Of a DNA stretch of 23,871 nucleotides, positions 15,669 through 23,265 are shown piece by piece; within the stretch, counting starts at the first letter, position 1, and each line of letters opens with the position of its first letter. Source of the DNA: Rhodobacteraceae bacterium UBA1943 (lineage in GTDB: Bacteria; Pseudomonadota; Alphaproteobacteria; Rhodobacterales; Rhodobacteraceae); NCBI GenBank assembly GCA_002336845.1, contig DDEX01000098.1:1-23871 (forward strand), in the 5' to 3' direction. The notes below the pieces were generated by a model. It searched no databases, was not told where the DNA came from, and saw only the letters and a list, made by a program, of their open reading frames with translations. Both the position numbers and the translations under genes were made by a program.

Positions 15669-16942
15669 GCCAGCACGGGCGCCAGCCGCCGGGCCACGCG
15701 CAGCGCGCTGGCAAAGCCGTCCTCGTGAAAGCCGTTGCGCATCCACGCGCCGGCGAACCAGCTTCGGTTCCGGCCTTGCAAACCCGCCAGCCGCCCCTGC
15801 GCCGCAAGGGCCGCATGATCGAACAGCGGATGGCGAAAGGTGACCTGATCATAGACCAGTTCGTCCCGGATCGGGCGCGAGGGGTTAAGCGTCACGAACA
15901 GCGGGTCGCTATCGGGAATGTTTTGCAGCCGGTTCATCCAGTAGGTCACGCCCAGAGGCTTGTCGGACGGGCGCAGGCTGTCGGTGCTATAGACCCAGGA
16001 ACTCCAGCACGCCCGGCGGCGGGGCATGAAGCCGGGGTCGCGATGCAGGACCGTGTGGTTGTCCTGAAACCGGAACGCGCCAAGGATCTCCCGCTCCTGA
16101 TCGGTGGGCTGGGTCAAAAGTCGCAGGGTCACATCGGCATGGGTGGCAAAGATCACCTGATCAAAGCGGCGCGGCACATCGCGGGCGGTGTGCAGGGTGA
16201 CGCCACCGGTATCCCGCGCCACCCTGTGCACCGGGGTTGCGGGGCGTAGCTGCACCCCGCGCGCGGCAAGTGCCCCGGTCAGGCGACTGACATAGGCGGC
16301 ACTGCCACCACTCACCGTCCACCACTGATGCTGCCCGGTGGGCTGCATCAAGGCATGATTGCCCATGAACCGCACCAACGCCTGCGCCGGAAACGCGCCA
16401 ATGGCCTGCGGCGGCGTGGACCAGATCGCCCCGCAGATCGGATACAGGTAATAATCGCGGAACCACCGGCCCAGCCGCAGCCGCGCCAGCAACTGGTCGA
16501 TGGTCAGCGACGGGTCCGCCGCCTCGTCCGCCGCCCGCGCGTTGAACCGCAGGATGTCGCGCAGCATTGCCCAGAACCGTGGATTGGCCGCATTGACCCG
16601 TTGCCCAAACAGACCGCCCAGCGAGGCCAGCGCATATTCCAGACGCCCGCCGCCGATGGAAACGCCAAAGCTCATGTCGCTGCGCTCGACCGGCACGTCG
16701 AGATCGCGGAACAGGCCGGTCAGATGCGGGTAATTGGCATAGTTGAACACGATAAAGCCGGTATCGACAGGCTGATCCCCGCGCAGCCCTGCCGTCACCG
16801 TGCGGGCATGCCCCCCAAGGCGCGGCTCTGCCTCGTACAGCGTCACCCGATGCTGCCCGCTCAGCACCCAGGCCGCTGACAGGCCGGAAATGCCCGCGCC
16901 GATGATCGCGATGCTTTGGGCGGTCGTCTGGTCAAAAGGCAC
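15665..16942 (-). CDS. FAD-dependent amine-oxidase-like oxidoreductase (COG2907)
   Basis: This 425-residue flavoprotein has an N-terminal dinucleotide-binding site IAIIGAGISGLSAAWVL, followed by the acidic strand end and GG motif (YEAEPRLGGHARTV). The rest resembles NAD(P)/FAD-binding amine oxidase and desaturase-like proteins, with the closing GAWMRNGFHEDGFASALRVA block where the FAD is completed. It is the first gene of an operon with the DUF1365 and methyltransferase genes, and is divergent from rpoE. By synteny it matches the R. sphaeroides gene RSP1091, which I recall as needed for the full sigma-E response to singlet oxygen and for furan fatty acid synthesis (UfaD). The start is GTG at 16942 with CGAGG upstream. 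The frame stays open to 17491 but that extension crosses the promoter region and is not coding. Confidence 0.9.
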   Translation of the reverse strand: MPFDQTTAQSIAIIGAGISGLSAAWVLSGQHRVTLYEAEPRLGGHARTVTAGLRGDQPVDTGFIVFNYANYPHLTGLFRDLDVPVERSDMSFGVSIGGGRLEYALASLGGLFGQRVNAANPRFWAMLRDILRFNARAADEAADPSLTIDQLLARLRLGRWFRDYYLYPICGAIWSTPPQAIGAFPAQALVRFMGNHALMQPTGQHQWWTVSGGSAAYVSRLTGALAARGVQLRPATPVHRVARDTGGVTLHTARDVPRRFDQVIFATHADVTLRLLTQPTDQEREILGAFRFQDNHTVLHRDPGFMPRRRACWSSWVYSTDSLRPSDKPLGVTYWMNRLQNIPDSDPLFVTLNPSRPIRDELVYDQVTFRHPLFDHAALAAQGRLAGLQGRNRSWFAGAWMRNGFHEDGFASALRVARRLAPVLA

Positions 16943-16979
16943 AGAGTGGCCTCGCTGGCTTGTTGCGCTTGTGTAAGGG

Positions 16980-17007
16980 GTTACGCAAGACGGCAGCGGG
17001 CGGATCA
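16980..17007 (-). promoter_or_regulatory. Sigma-E (ECF11-type) promoter of the oxidoreductase operon
   Basis: On the minus strand, TGATCC (17007-17002) is followed by exactly 16 bases and CGTAAC (16985-16980). This matches the known form of Rhodobacter RpoE promoters (-35 TGATCC, -10 around CGTAA). Transcription would begin near 16972, about 30 bases before the GTG start. Confidence 0.85.
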
Positions 17008-17039
17008 GCCAGCGGCGCAAATATTCTTCCTTCGTCGGG

Positions 17040-17067
17040 TGATCCGCCCTGCACCCCGATGCGTATC
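17040..17067 (+). promoter_or_regulatory. Sigma-E (ECF11-type) autoregulatory promoter of rpoE-chrR
   Basis: TGATCC (17040-17045), a 16-base spacer and CGTATC (17062-17067) repeat the spacing of the divergent promoter. The two -35 elements are 32 bases apart, back to back. The sigma factor thus activates its own operon. Transcription would begin near 17074, about 130 bases before the preferred rpoE start. Confidence 0.8.
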
Positions 17068-17202
17068 CTGCCCATGTCGCTTGAATGTCCCCTTGTCGAT
17101 CCTGTCGGTCTTGCCGATGCGCCCCTGCACGCGGGCCTGTTGCCGGTCTTGTCAGACCGCGCGGCAGCGGGGCATGGTGCACCGATGGAACAGGAGCGCG
17201 GC

Positions 17203-17757
17203 GTGCAAGAGACCGTCTCGGAACAGACGCTGTGGCTGCTTGCCGTACGCGACCAGCGCGACCGCCAAGCCTTTGCGCGGCTGTTCGACCACTTTGCCCC
17301 CCGGATAAAGGCCATGCTGCTGCGCGGCGGGCTGCGGGACGGGATGGCCGAAGATGTGGTGCAGGATGTGATGCTGGCGGTCTGGCGCAAGGCGGACCAG
17401 TTCGACCCCCACCGCGCCCCGGCCTCGGCCTGGATTTACCGCATCGCGAGGAACCGCCAGATCGACCTTGCACGCCGCCGCCCCGCGCCATTGCCCGAGG
17501 TGCTGGACGAACCGCCCGAGACCGAGCCTGACGCCGCGCAGATCCTGGCGCTGGAGCAAGAGACGACGCGGCTGAAGGCGGCCCTTCAGGCGCTCAGCCC
17601 CGAACAGACCCGCACCATCGAACAGGCCTTTCTGGAAGAGCTGACCCATAGCGAGATCAGCCAGCAGACCGGCCTGCCCCTTGGCACAATCAAATCGCGC
17701 ATCCGCCTGGGACTGGACCGGCTGCGCAAGGAACTTGCAGATCTGAAACGCGAATGA
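17203..17757 (+). CDS. rpoE: ECF sigma factor RpoE (singlet-oxygen response type)
   Basis: This 184-residue group IV sigma factor directs RNA polymerase to TGATCC-N16-CGTA promoters, three of which are in this window. Region 2 spans about residues 22-92 (FARLFDHFAPRIKAMLL, the EDVVQDVMLAVWRKADQF helix, WIYRIARNRQIDLARRR) and region 4 about 122-175 (LSPEQTRTIEQAFLEELTHS with the GTIKSRIRLGLDRLR recognition helix). Start choice: GTG 17203 has AGGAG 6 bases ahead and gives the normal family length. ATG 17185 and ATG 17074 are in frame. The latter coincides with the predicted transcription start and would add 43 residues. The stop overlaps the chrR start (ATGA), a standard sigma/anti-sigma coupling. 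Confidence 0.93.
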   Translation: MQETVSEQTLWLLAVRDQRDRQAFARLFDHFAPRIKAMLLRGGLRDGMAEDVVQDVMLAVWRKADQFDPHRAPASAWIYRIARNRQIDLARRRPAPLPEVLDEPPETEPDAAQILALEQETTRLKAALQALSPEQTRTIEQAFLEELTHSEISQQTGLPLGTIKSRIRLGLDRLRKELADLKRE

Positions 17758-18389
17758 CCGTCATTTCTCATCATATTGGCGAAACGCTGATCGCGGCCCA
17801 TGTCGCCGGGCAATTGCCGCATGTGTTCTCGGTGGTGGTGGCCGCCCATATCTCGGTTTGCGACGAATGCCGCGCCCGGGCCGAGGCGGCCGAGGCGCTG
17901 GGTGGCGCGCTGATCGAGGGCATTCGCCCCGCCACCTTGTCTGTCGCCGCGCGCGACCGGGTGATGGCCGCGCTGGACGATGATGCCCCGGAACCGGCGC
18001 CCATCCCACGCTCTGGCATCTTTCCCGCGCCCGTGATGCAGGCAATGGGGGGCAAGCCGCCCCATTGGCGGATGCTGGGCGGCGGGGTGCGCCAGCAGAT
18101 TCTGGCGGCGGACCGCGAAGGGTCGCTGCGGCTTCTCTACATCCCGCCGGGGCTGGCCGTGCCGGAACATGGCCATCGCGGGCTGGAACTGACCATGGTG
18201 CTGCAAGGCAGCTTTTCCGACAGCGAAGGCCGCTTTGCCGCGGGCGATGTCGAGGTGGCGGGCGGCGAGCTGGATCATCAGCCCATCGCCGGGCCGGATG
18301 GCCCCTGCATCTGCCTTGCGGCAACCGACGCGCCCTTGCGCTTTCATGCGCTGTTGCCGCGCCTGTTGCAGCCGCTGTTCCGCATATGA
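17754..18389 (+). CDS. chrR: Zinc-binding cupin anti-sigma factor ChrR
   Basis: This 211-residue cytoplasmic anti-sigma factor holds RpoE inactive until singlet oxygen or related oxidants trigger its release and turnover. The N-terminal zinc anti-sigma domain shows His6 (or His7), His32, Cys36 and Cys39 (the HISVCDEC motif). The C-terminal cupin domain keeps all four likely metal ligands: His139, His141, Glu145 (in EHGHRGLELTMVLQG) and His175 (ELDHQP). The spacing matches R. sphaeroides ChrR almost residue for residue, as I remember it, so the protein is expected to be functional. It overlaps rpoE by 4 bases upstream and the dehydrogenase gene by 4 bases downstream. Confidence 0.95.
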   Translation: MTVISHHIGETLIAAHVAGQLPHVFSVVVAAHISVCDECRARAEAAEALGGALIEGIRPATLSVAARDRVMAALDDDAPEPAPIPRSGIFPAPVMQAMGGKPPHWRMLGGGVRQQILAADREGSLRLLYIPPGLAVPEHGHRGLELTMVLQGSFSDSEGRFAAGDVEVAGGELDHQPIAGPDGPCICLAATDAPLRFHALLPRLLQPLFRI

Positions 18390-19120
18390 GCGGCTTTTTT
18401 GCGGGCAAGCAGTATTGGATCATCGGCGCCAGCGCCGGAATCGGGGCGGCGCTGGCGCGCGAATTGCACCGCCGGGGGGCTGACCTGATCCTGTCGGCCC
18501 GCGACGCCGGTGCCTTGCACGCGCTGGCACGGGACTGCGGCAATGCCAGGGTTCTGCCGCTTGATCTGGGCCAGCGCGAAACACTGGCGCAGGCGGTGGC
18601 CGGGCTCGCGGCCAGCAAGATCGATGGCGTCATCTGCACCGCCGCCCTTTATGACCCCTCGCGCATAGCCGACCTTGATCCGGCCCGCACGGAAGAGCTC
18701 GTGCGCGTCAATCTGCTGGGCAGTCTGGATGTTGCGCGCCTCTGCCCGCCGCTGATTGCCCAGGGCGGACAACTGGTTCTGTTCGGCTCTGTCGCTGGGT
18801 ATTTCGGGCTGCCGAACGGGCAGGCCTATTCGGCGACCAAGGCCGCGATCATCAATCTGGCCGAAAGCCTGCGCAGCGAGCTGGCCCCGAGGGTCGATGT
18901 GCGGCTGGTCAGCCCCGGCTTCGTGCAAACCCGGCTGACCGCGAAGAACAGGTTTGCGATGCCCGCCCTGATCACGCCCGAAGCCGCCGCCCGTTCTGTC
19001 GCCGACGGTCTGGCTCGGCGCGGCTTTGAAATCCATTTCCCCAAACGCTTTACCTTTGGGATCAAGCTGCTGCGCGCCCTGCCCTATGGGCTGTCGCTGC
19101 GGCTTGTCGCGCGGCTTTAG
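18386..19120 (+). CDS. Short-chain dehydrogenase/reductase
   Basis: This 244-residue classical SDR oxidoreductase has the cofactor motif GASAGIG (residues 11-17), the catalytic serine in LFGSVAGYFG and the YSATK motif with the catalytic tyrosine and lysine. Its ATG overlaps the chrR stop (ATGA), so it is the third gene of the sigma-E operon and should be induced with it. An SDR gene belongs to the singlet-oxygen regulon of R. sphaeroides as I recall (RSP1087). The substrate is unknown. A lipid-derived carbonyl or hydroxyl compound is plausible given the neighbours. Its stop is 2 bases from that of the convergent DUF2177 gene. Confidence 0.9.
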   Translation: MSGFFAGKQYWIIGASAGIGAALARELHRRGADLILSARDAGALHALARDCGNARVLPLDLGQRETLAQAVAGLAASKIDGVICTAALYDPSRIADLDPARTEELVRVNLLGSLDVARLCPPLIAQGGQLVLFGSVAGYFGLPNGQAYSATKAAIINLAESLRSELAPRVDVRLVSPGFVQTRLTAKNRFAMPALITPEAAARSVADGLARRGFEIHFPKRFTFGIKLLRALPYGLSLRLVARL

Positions 19121-19122
19121 CT

Positions 19123-19524
19123 TTAGGCCAGCCGTCCCATCATCACCGCCACCCCGGCCCAGGCCGCCACACCGCACAGCGCCGTGCCCCACAGGCAATC
19201 CACCACCACCTGCCGCAAGGTCCAGTCGGCCAATGTGGCGTAATTGGTGAATTCATAGGTGCCATAGGCCAGAAGACCCAGCAGCGCCCCGCCCGCCAGT
19301 GCCTGCAACGGCGCCCCGGCCTTCAGCGCGGGGATCGAGACGAAATACAAAAGCCCCGCCGTGAAGCCCAGATAGAACACCGCCGCCGGACCCAACCGCA
19401 TCGGATCGGCCAGCAGATGGCCCACCGCGCGTTCAAACGCTGGCAGCACCAGATAGCGGATGCCCAGTATGTCCAGCCCCAGAAACAGCGCCGTCGTGAC
19501 GGCATATAGCAAGATCATCTGCAT
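19123..19524 (-). CDS. DUF2177 membrane protein
   Basis: This 133-residue inner-membrane protein of the DUF2177 family has about four hydrophobic helices. It opens with LLYAVTTALFLGLDILGIRY and contains the family's YGTYEFTNYATLADW segment between helices 3 and 4. Function is unknown. DUF2177 genes repeatedly occur in ECF11/ChrR clusters, and here the gene has its own sigma-E promoter. The start is taken as ATG 19524. ATG 19536, adding four residues, is possible, and neither has a strong ribosome binding site. A hairpin, GCCCCC-gcc-GGGGGC (19545-19559), lies in its leader just upstream. Confidence 0.88.
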   Translation of the reverse strand: MQMILLYAVTTALFLGLDILGIRYLVLPAFERAVGHLLADPMRLGPAAVFYLGFTAGLLYFVSIPALKAGAPLQALAGGALLGLLAYGTYEFTNYATLADWTLRQVVVDCLWGTALCGVAAWAGVAVMMGRLA

Positions 19525-19544
19525 CGTCGGGCCCATCCGCTCTG

Positions 19545-19559
19545 GCCCCCGCCGGGGGC
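19545..19559 (-). other. Hairpin at the 5' end of the DUF2177 transcript
   Basis: GCCCCC (19545-19550), loop GCC, GGGGGC (19554-19559) is a perfect 6-base-pair GC stem. It sits within the first 20 bases of the transcript predicted from the sigma-E promoter. It may protect the mRNA 5' end. The effect is inferred. Confidence 0.4.
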
Positions 19560-19570
19560 ATTGTGCAAAG

Positions 19571-19598
19571 ACTACGCACAGCGCGCGACCCCGGATCA
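19571..19598 (-). promoter_or_regulatory. Sigma-E (ECF11-type) promoter of the DUF2177 gene
   Basis: On the minus strand, TGATCC (19598-19593), exactly 16 bases, then CGTAGT (19576-19571) gives the same spacing as the rpoE and oxidoreductase promoters. Transcription would start near 19562. The -35 element lies 26 bases before the divergent cutC start codon. Confidence 0.8.
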
Positions 19599-19623
19599 CC
19601 TCGCGCCACCTTGGGAGGGGGGA

Positions 19624-20346
19624 ATGCCCGCAACGCTGGAAATCTGCGTCGATACGGTCGCAGGCCTGACCACCTGCCTTGCCGCCGGGATAGACCGGAT
19701 CGAATTGTGCGCGGCACTGGATCTGGGCGGGTTGTCGCCGGGCATCGGCCTGTTGCAGGCAGCCGCTCAGGGCACCGGGCGGGTGCATGTAATGATCCGC
19801 CCCCGCGCGGGCGACTTTCTATGGTCCCCGTCCGAGCTTGACCTGATCTGCGCCGAGATTGCCACCGTCCGCGCCATGGGGCTGGCGGGCGTGGTGATCG
19901 GGGCGGCAACCGCCACCGGCGAGTTGGATGTGGCGGCGCTGGCACGGATGATGCAGGCGGCGCAGGGCCTGTCGGTCACCCTGCACCGCGTGGTTGACCT
20001 GCTGCCCGACCCGGTTCAGGCGGTGGCGGTGGCGGCAGATCTGGGCATGGACCGCATCCTGACCTCGGGCGGGGCCGCGCGCGCGGTTGACGGGGCCGCA
20101 ACGCTGGCGCGGATGGTGCAGGCGGCAGCCGGGCGGGTCGAGGTGATGGCAGGTTCCGGCATCACTGCGGCGCTGATCCCGGCACTTGCCCGCGAGACGG
20201 GGGCAAGGTCGTTCCACGCCTCGGCCAGCCGGGAAGGCACAATCGATCCGCGCCTGTTGCAGATGGGTTTTGCCGCGCGCGGTCCGCGCGAAACCGATCC
20301 TGCGCTGGTTCAGGCGATGCTGGCGGCGGTGCGCGCCTTGCCATAG
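19624..20346 (+). CDS. cutC: CutC family protein
   Basis: This 240-residue TIM-barrel protein of the CutC family is recognised from ATLEICVDTVAGLTTCLAAG, RIELCAALDLGGLSPG, VHVMIRPRAGDF, TLHRVVDL, RILTSGG and VEVMAGSGI in the family order. CutC is annotated as a copper homeostasis protein, but that role is weakly supported. Here it sits beside amino-sugar genes, not metal genes, and may serve sugar metabolism (inference). The ATG at 19624 is preceded by a strong GGGAGGGGGGA. The last 37 bases overlap the 3' end of nagA on the opposite strand. Its promoter must lie in the short gap shared with the DUF2177 promoter. Confidence 0.92.
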   Translation: MPATLEICVDTVAGLTTCLAAGIDRIELCAALDLGGLSPGIGLLQAAAQGTGRVHVMIRPRAGDFLWSPSELDLICAEIATVRAMGLAGVVIGAATATGELDVAALARMMQAAQGLSVTLHRVVDLLPDPVQAVAVAADLGMDRILTSGGAARAVDGAATLARMVQAAAGRVEVMAGSGITAALIPALARETGARSFHASASREGTIDPRLLQMGFAARGPRETDPALVQAMLAAVRALP

Positions 20347-21470
20347 GGCACCAGCCTCTGGCCCGCGCGCCACACCCCTTGCAGTGCCCAACCGGGCGAC
20401 AGATGCACGAAATCCGCCCCCCGGCCCGCCGCCAGATGGCCAAGGCTGTCCGCCTTGCCAATGGCCCGTGCCGGAACCGAGGTGGCCATGGCCAGCGCCC
20501 GCTCTGGCAGGATGCCGACCGTCTCGACCAGCACCTGCAAGGCGCGCGGCAGCGTCAGGTCGGCCCCGGCCAGTGTGCCATCCTCCAGCGTCAGCCTGCC
20601 CTCCCGGCGCAGGATGCGCCGCCCGCCCAGGGTCATCTCGGTCAGGTCGGTTCCGGCAAGGCCCATGCAGTCGGTGACCAGAAACACCCCCTCTGGCTTT
20701 GCCGCCAGCGCCACCCGCATCGACAGCGGATCGACATGCAGGCCATCGGCGATCAGCCCGGCAAAGCCGTTGCCGCCCAGAATCGCCCCGACCATGCCCG
20801 GCTCCCGGTTGCCCAACTGGCTCATCGCGTTGAAAAGATGCGTGGCACAGCCAGCCCCTGCCGCCATTGCCGCCCGCGCCGTCGCCGCCGGACAATCGGT
20901 ATGACCAAGGCTGACCACCACGCCAGCCGCCGCCAGAGCCGCGATCTGTGCGGGCGTCACCGATTCCGGCGCAACGGTGCAAAGCAGCGTCGGCAGGTTG
21001 CGCGCGGCGTGCAGCAACATCTCCAGATCGCGCGCCTGCATCGGACGGATCAGCGCGAGGTCATGCGCCCCCTTGCGGCGCGGGTCAAGATGCGGGCCCT
21101 CCAGATGCAGGCCCAAGAAACCGGGCACGCCCGCGCGCGCCGCCGCAATTCCGGCCTCGATCACCCGTTCGGTCGCCTCTGGCGTATCGGTGATCAGCGT
21201 CGGCAGGCAGCCCGTCGCGCCAAGGCTCGCCTGACTGTCGCAGATGGTCCGCAACCGGTCCACATCTGCCTGCCCGTCCAGTTGAACCCCGCCAGAGCCG
21301 TTGACCTGCAAATCCAGGAACCCCGGCGCGAGGATGCCGCCGCCCAGATCGACCACCTGGCCCTGCGCCGCCCCGATCCCGATGACCCGCCCCCCCTCGA
21401 CCAGCAGCGCGCCGTCGCAAAACCGCGTGCCATCGAAAACCTGTGCGCCCGTGTAGGAGGTGACCGTCAT
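20310..21470 (-). CDS. nagA: N-acetylglucosamine-6-phosphate deacetylase
   Basis: This 386-residue metal-dependent amidohydrolase removes acetate from GlcNAc-6-phosphate to give GlcN-6-phosphate. Conserved features are APGFLDLQVNG near residue 50, the metal ligands Glu124 (LHLEGPHLDP), His190 (SLGHTD) and His211 (ATHLFNAM), and the catalytic Asp267 (VTDCMGLAG). Length is normal. The ATG at 21470 shares its A with the TGA of the upstream SIS gene, with GGAG 8 bases ahead. The in-frame GTG at 21473 is an alternative. It is the last gene of the amino-sugar operon, and its 3' end overlaps cutC on the opposite strand. Confidence 0.95.
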   Translation of the reverse strand: MTVTSYTGAQVFDGTRFCDGALLVEGGRVIGIGAAQGQVVDLGGGILAPGFLDLQVNGSGGVQLDGQADVDRLRTICDSQASLGATGCLPTLITDTPEATERVIEAGIAAARAGVPGFLGLHLEGPHLDPRRKGAHDLALIRPMQARDLEMLLHAARNLPTLLCTVAPESVTPAQIAALAAAGVVVSLGHTDCPAATARAAMAAGAGCATHLFNAMSQLGNREPGMVGAILGGNGFAGLIADGLHVDPLSMRVALAAKPEGVFLVTDCMGLAGTDLTEMTLGGRRILRREGRLTLEDGTLAGADLTLPRALQVLVETVGILPERALAMATSVPARAIGKADSLGHLAAGRGADFVHLSPGWALQGVWRAGQRLVPYGKARTAASIA

Positions 21471-22495
21471 CACACCGTCTCCGTCACCTTGCGCAGATGG
21501 GGCGGGGTGTCGGGGTCAAACCCGCGCCGCCGCGCCAGTGCCTCGACAAAACCATAGAACGACACGGCCAGCACAAGCGGGGCGACTACGGGGTGCAGGC
21601 CGGTCACGGCAGGCAGGGTGACGGCACCTTGCGCCGCAGCGCCGGTCACGAACACATCCGCCCCCTGCGCCGCCAGCCTTTCGCACGTTTGTAGCACACC
21701 CGCCTGAGCGGCGTCTTCCACAGCCAGCGCCAGCACGGGGAAATTCGCCTGCACAATCGCTGCCGGGCCATGCAGAACCTCTGCCGCCGAATAGGCTTCG
21801 GCGTGCAACCCGCAGGTTTCCTTGAATTTCAGCGCCGCTTCGCTGGCAATCGCAAAGGCCGGTCCACGGCCCAGCACAAAGGCCGATTGCGCCCGTGACA
21901 ACCGCGCGGCAAGGGGCGACCAATCCGCCGCCAATGCCCGGTCAAACGCCTCTGGCAGCCCGGCCACAGCGCGGCGCAACCCGTCATCCTGCTGCCATTC
22001 CGCCACCAGCGCCAATCCGGCCAGAACCGAGGTGACAAAGGTCTTGGTCGCCGCGACCGACTGTTCCACCCCCGCCAGCAGCGGCAAGGCATGGGCCGAA
22101 GCCAGCGCCATGGGGCTGTCGGCGAAATTGGTGATCGCCACCGACAGGGCCCCCCCGGCCCCGGCGGACCGCATCATCTCCACGATATCCGGGCTGCGAC
22201 CCGATTGCGAAATGCCGATGCAGGCCGCACCGCCCAGCCGCAACTGCCGCCCATAGACCGAGGCGACCGATGGCCCGACCGAGGCGACCGGCACCCCCGC
22301 CAGCAGCTCTACCGCATATTTCAGATAGGTCGCCGCGTGGTCGGACGACCCGCGCGCCACTGTCACGATCAGGCCCGGATCGGTGGCCCGCATCGCCGCC
22401 GCCGCCTCTGCCAGCGCCGGGGCCGACTGGTCCAGAAACCGCGCCGCGACCTGCGGGATTTCGGCCACCTCGCGGGCCATATGGCTTTGGGTCAT
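21470..22495 (-). CDS. Double-SIS sugar-phosphate deaminase/isomerase (NagB-II/AgaS type)
   Basis: This 341-residue protein has two SIS sugar-phosphate isomerase domains and lacks the glutaminase half of GlmS. The first domain shows VARGSSDHAA and GISQSGRSPD. The second shows GRGPAFAIASEAALKFKETC, HAEAYSAAEVLHGP and the usual end KVTETV. Such proteins replace classical NagB, converting glucosamine-6-phosphate to fructose-6-phosphate and ammonia. The neighbouring nagA supports that role, although galactosamine substrates (AgaS) are possible. It overlaps the GntR gene by ATGA at its start and nagA by TGATG at its end, so all are translated from one mRNA. A short internal repeat encodes VASVGPSVASV. 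Confidence 0.9.
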   Translation of the reverse strand: MTQSHMAREVAEIPQVAARFLDQSAPALAEAAAAMRATDPGLIVTVARGSSDHAATYLKYAVELLAGVPVASVGPSVASVYGRQLRLGGAACIGISQSGRSPDIVEMMRSAGAGGALSVAITNFADSPMALASAHALPLLAGVEQSVAATKTFVTSVLAGLALVAEWQQDDGLRRAVAGLPEAFDRALAADWSPLAARLSRAQSAFVLGRGPAFAIASEAALKFKETCGLHAEAYSAAEVLHGPAAIVQANFPVLALAVEDAAQAGVLQTCERLAAQGADVFVTGAAAQGAVTLPAVTGLHPVVAPLVLAVSFYGFVEALARRRGFDPDTPPHLRKVTETV

Positions 22496-23265
22496 CGTTC
22501 AGTCCTTTCCTCATCCGAGGGCAGTTTCAGTTCCACGGCAAAGTCATAGGCGTCGCCGCGATAAAGCGAGCGGGTGAATTCCACCACGCGCCCGCTGCGC
22601 AAATAGCCGATCCGCTCGATCTTCAGCCCCGCCGCGCCGGGGGTCACGCCCAGCAGCTCGGCATCGCGGGGCGACAGGTTGGCTGCCGAAATGCGCTGCA
22701 CCGCCCGCACCGGGCGCAAGCCGCGCAAGTGCAAGACGGCGTAAAGCGAGGTTTCGACCGCCGACGGATCGGGCAGAACATCGGGCGGAAGCGAGGCGCG
22801 CTCGATCGCCAGCGGCACCCCGTCAGACCGCCGTACCCGCTCGATCCGGGCCACACGGTCGCCCGCACCCAGCCCCAGCGCCATCACCTCTTCGGGGGAC
22901 GGCACATGAAGTGCGCGTGACAACCATATGGATTCCACAGATTTCCCGCGCCGCGCCATATCTTCTGTAAAAGAGGTCAGCAGGCTTAGGGCCTGCTCCA
23001 GCCGCTCGACCTGCGGGGCCACGAAGGTGCCCGATCCGCGCCGCTGCACCAGTTGACCCTGCGCCACCAGCCCCTCGACCGCCTTCCTGACGGTCACGCG
23101 CGACAGGCCGGTCATCGCCGCCATATCCCGCTCTGGCGGCAGGCTGTCACCGGGGCGCAACTGCCCGGCCGATACCGCCCCGGCGATCCGGCGTTGCAGT
23201 TGCAGGTAAAGCGGCCCGGCGTGCGGGTCATCCAGCCCTTCAGGGGAAAAGATCGTCTCGCTCAT
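22492..23265 (-). CDS. GntR/HutC-family transcriptional regulator of amino-sugar genes
   Basis: This 257-residue regulator has an N-terminal winged helix (about residues 17-83, with GDSLPPERDMAAMTGLSRVT and QRRGSGTFV) and a C-terminal UTRA ligand domain (about 105-245, with the IERVRRSDGVPLAIERASLP core and the VVEFTRSLYRGDAYDF end). The architecture matches NagR/DasR-type repressors that sense GlcNAc-6-P or GlcN-6-P. Its place between kinase, deaminase and deacetylase genes supports control of this operon. The ATG overlaps the kinase stop and its own stop overlaps the deaminase start (both ATGA). The operator should lie before the first gene, outside the window. Confidence 0.93.
   Translation of the reverse strand: MSETIFSPEGLDDPHAGPLYLQLQRRIAGAVSAGQLRPGDSLPPERDMAAMTGLSRVTVRKAVEGLVAQGQLVQRRGSGTFVAPQVERLEQALSLLTSFTEDMARRGKSVESIWLSRALHVPSPEEVMALGLGAGDRVARIERVRRSDGVPLAIERASLPPDVLPDPSAVETSLYAVLHLRGLRPVRAVQRISAANLSPRDAELLGVTPGAAGLKIERIGYLRSGRVVEFTRSLYRGDAYDFAVELKLPSDEERTER

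Noticed and set aside
16943..17491. 183-residue N-terminal extension of the FAD oxidoreductase
   Set aside because: The extension crosses two sigma-E promoters and the antisense of rpoE. The GTG at 16942 has a ribosome binding site directly before the dinucleotide-binding motif.
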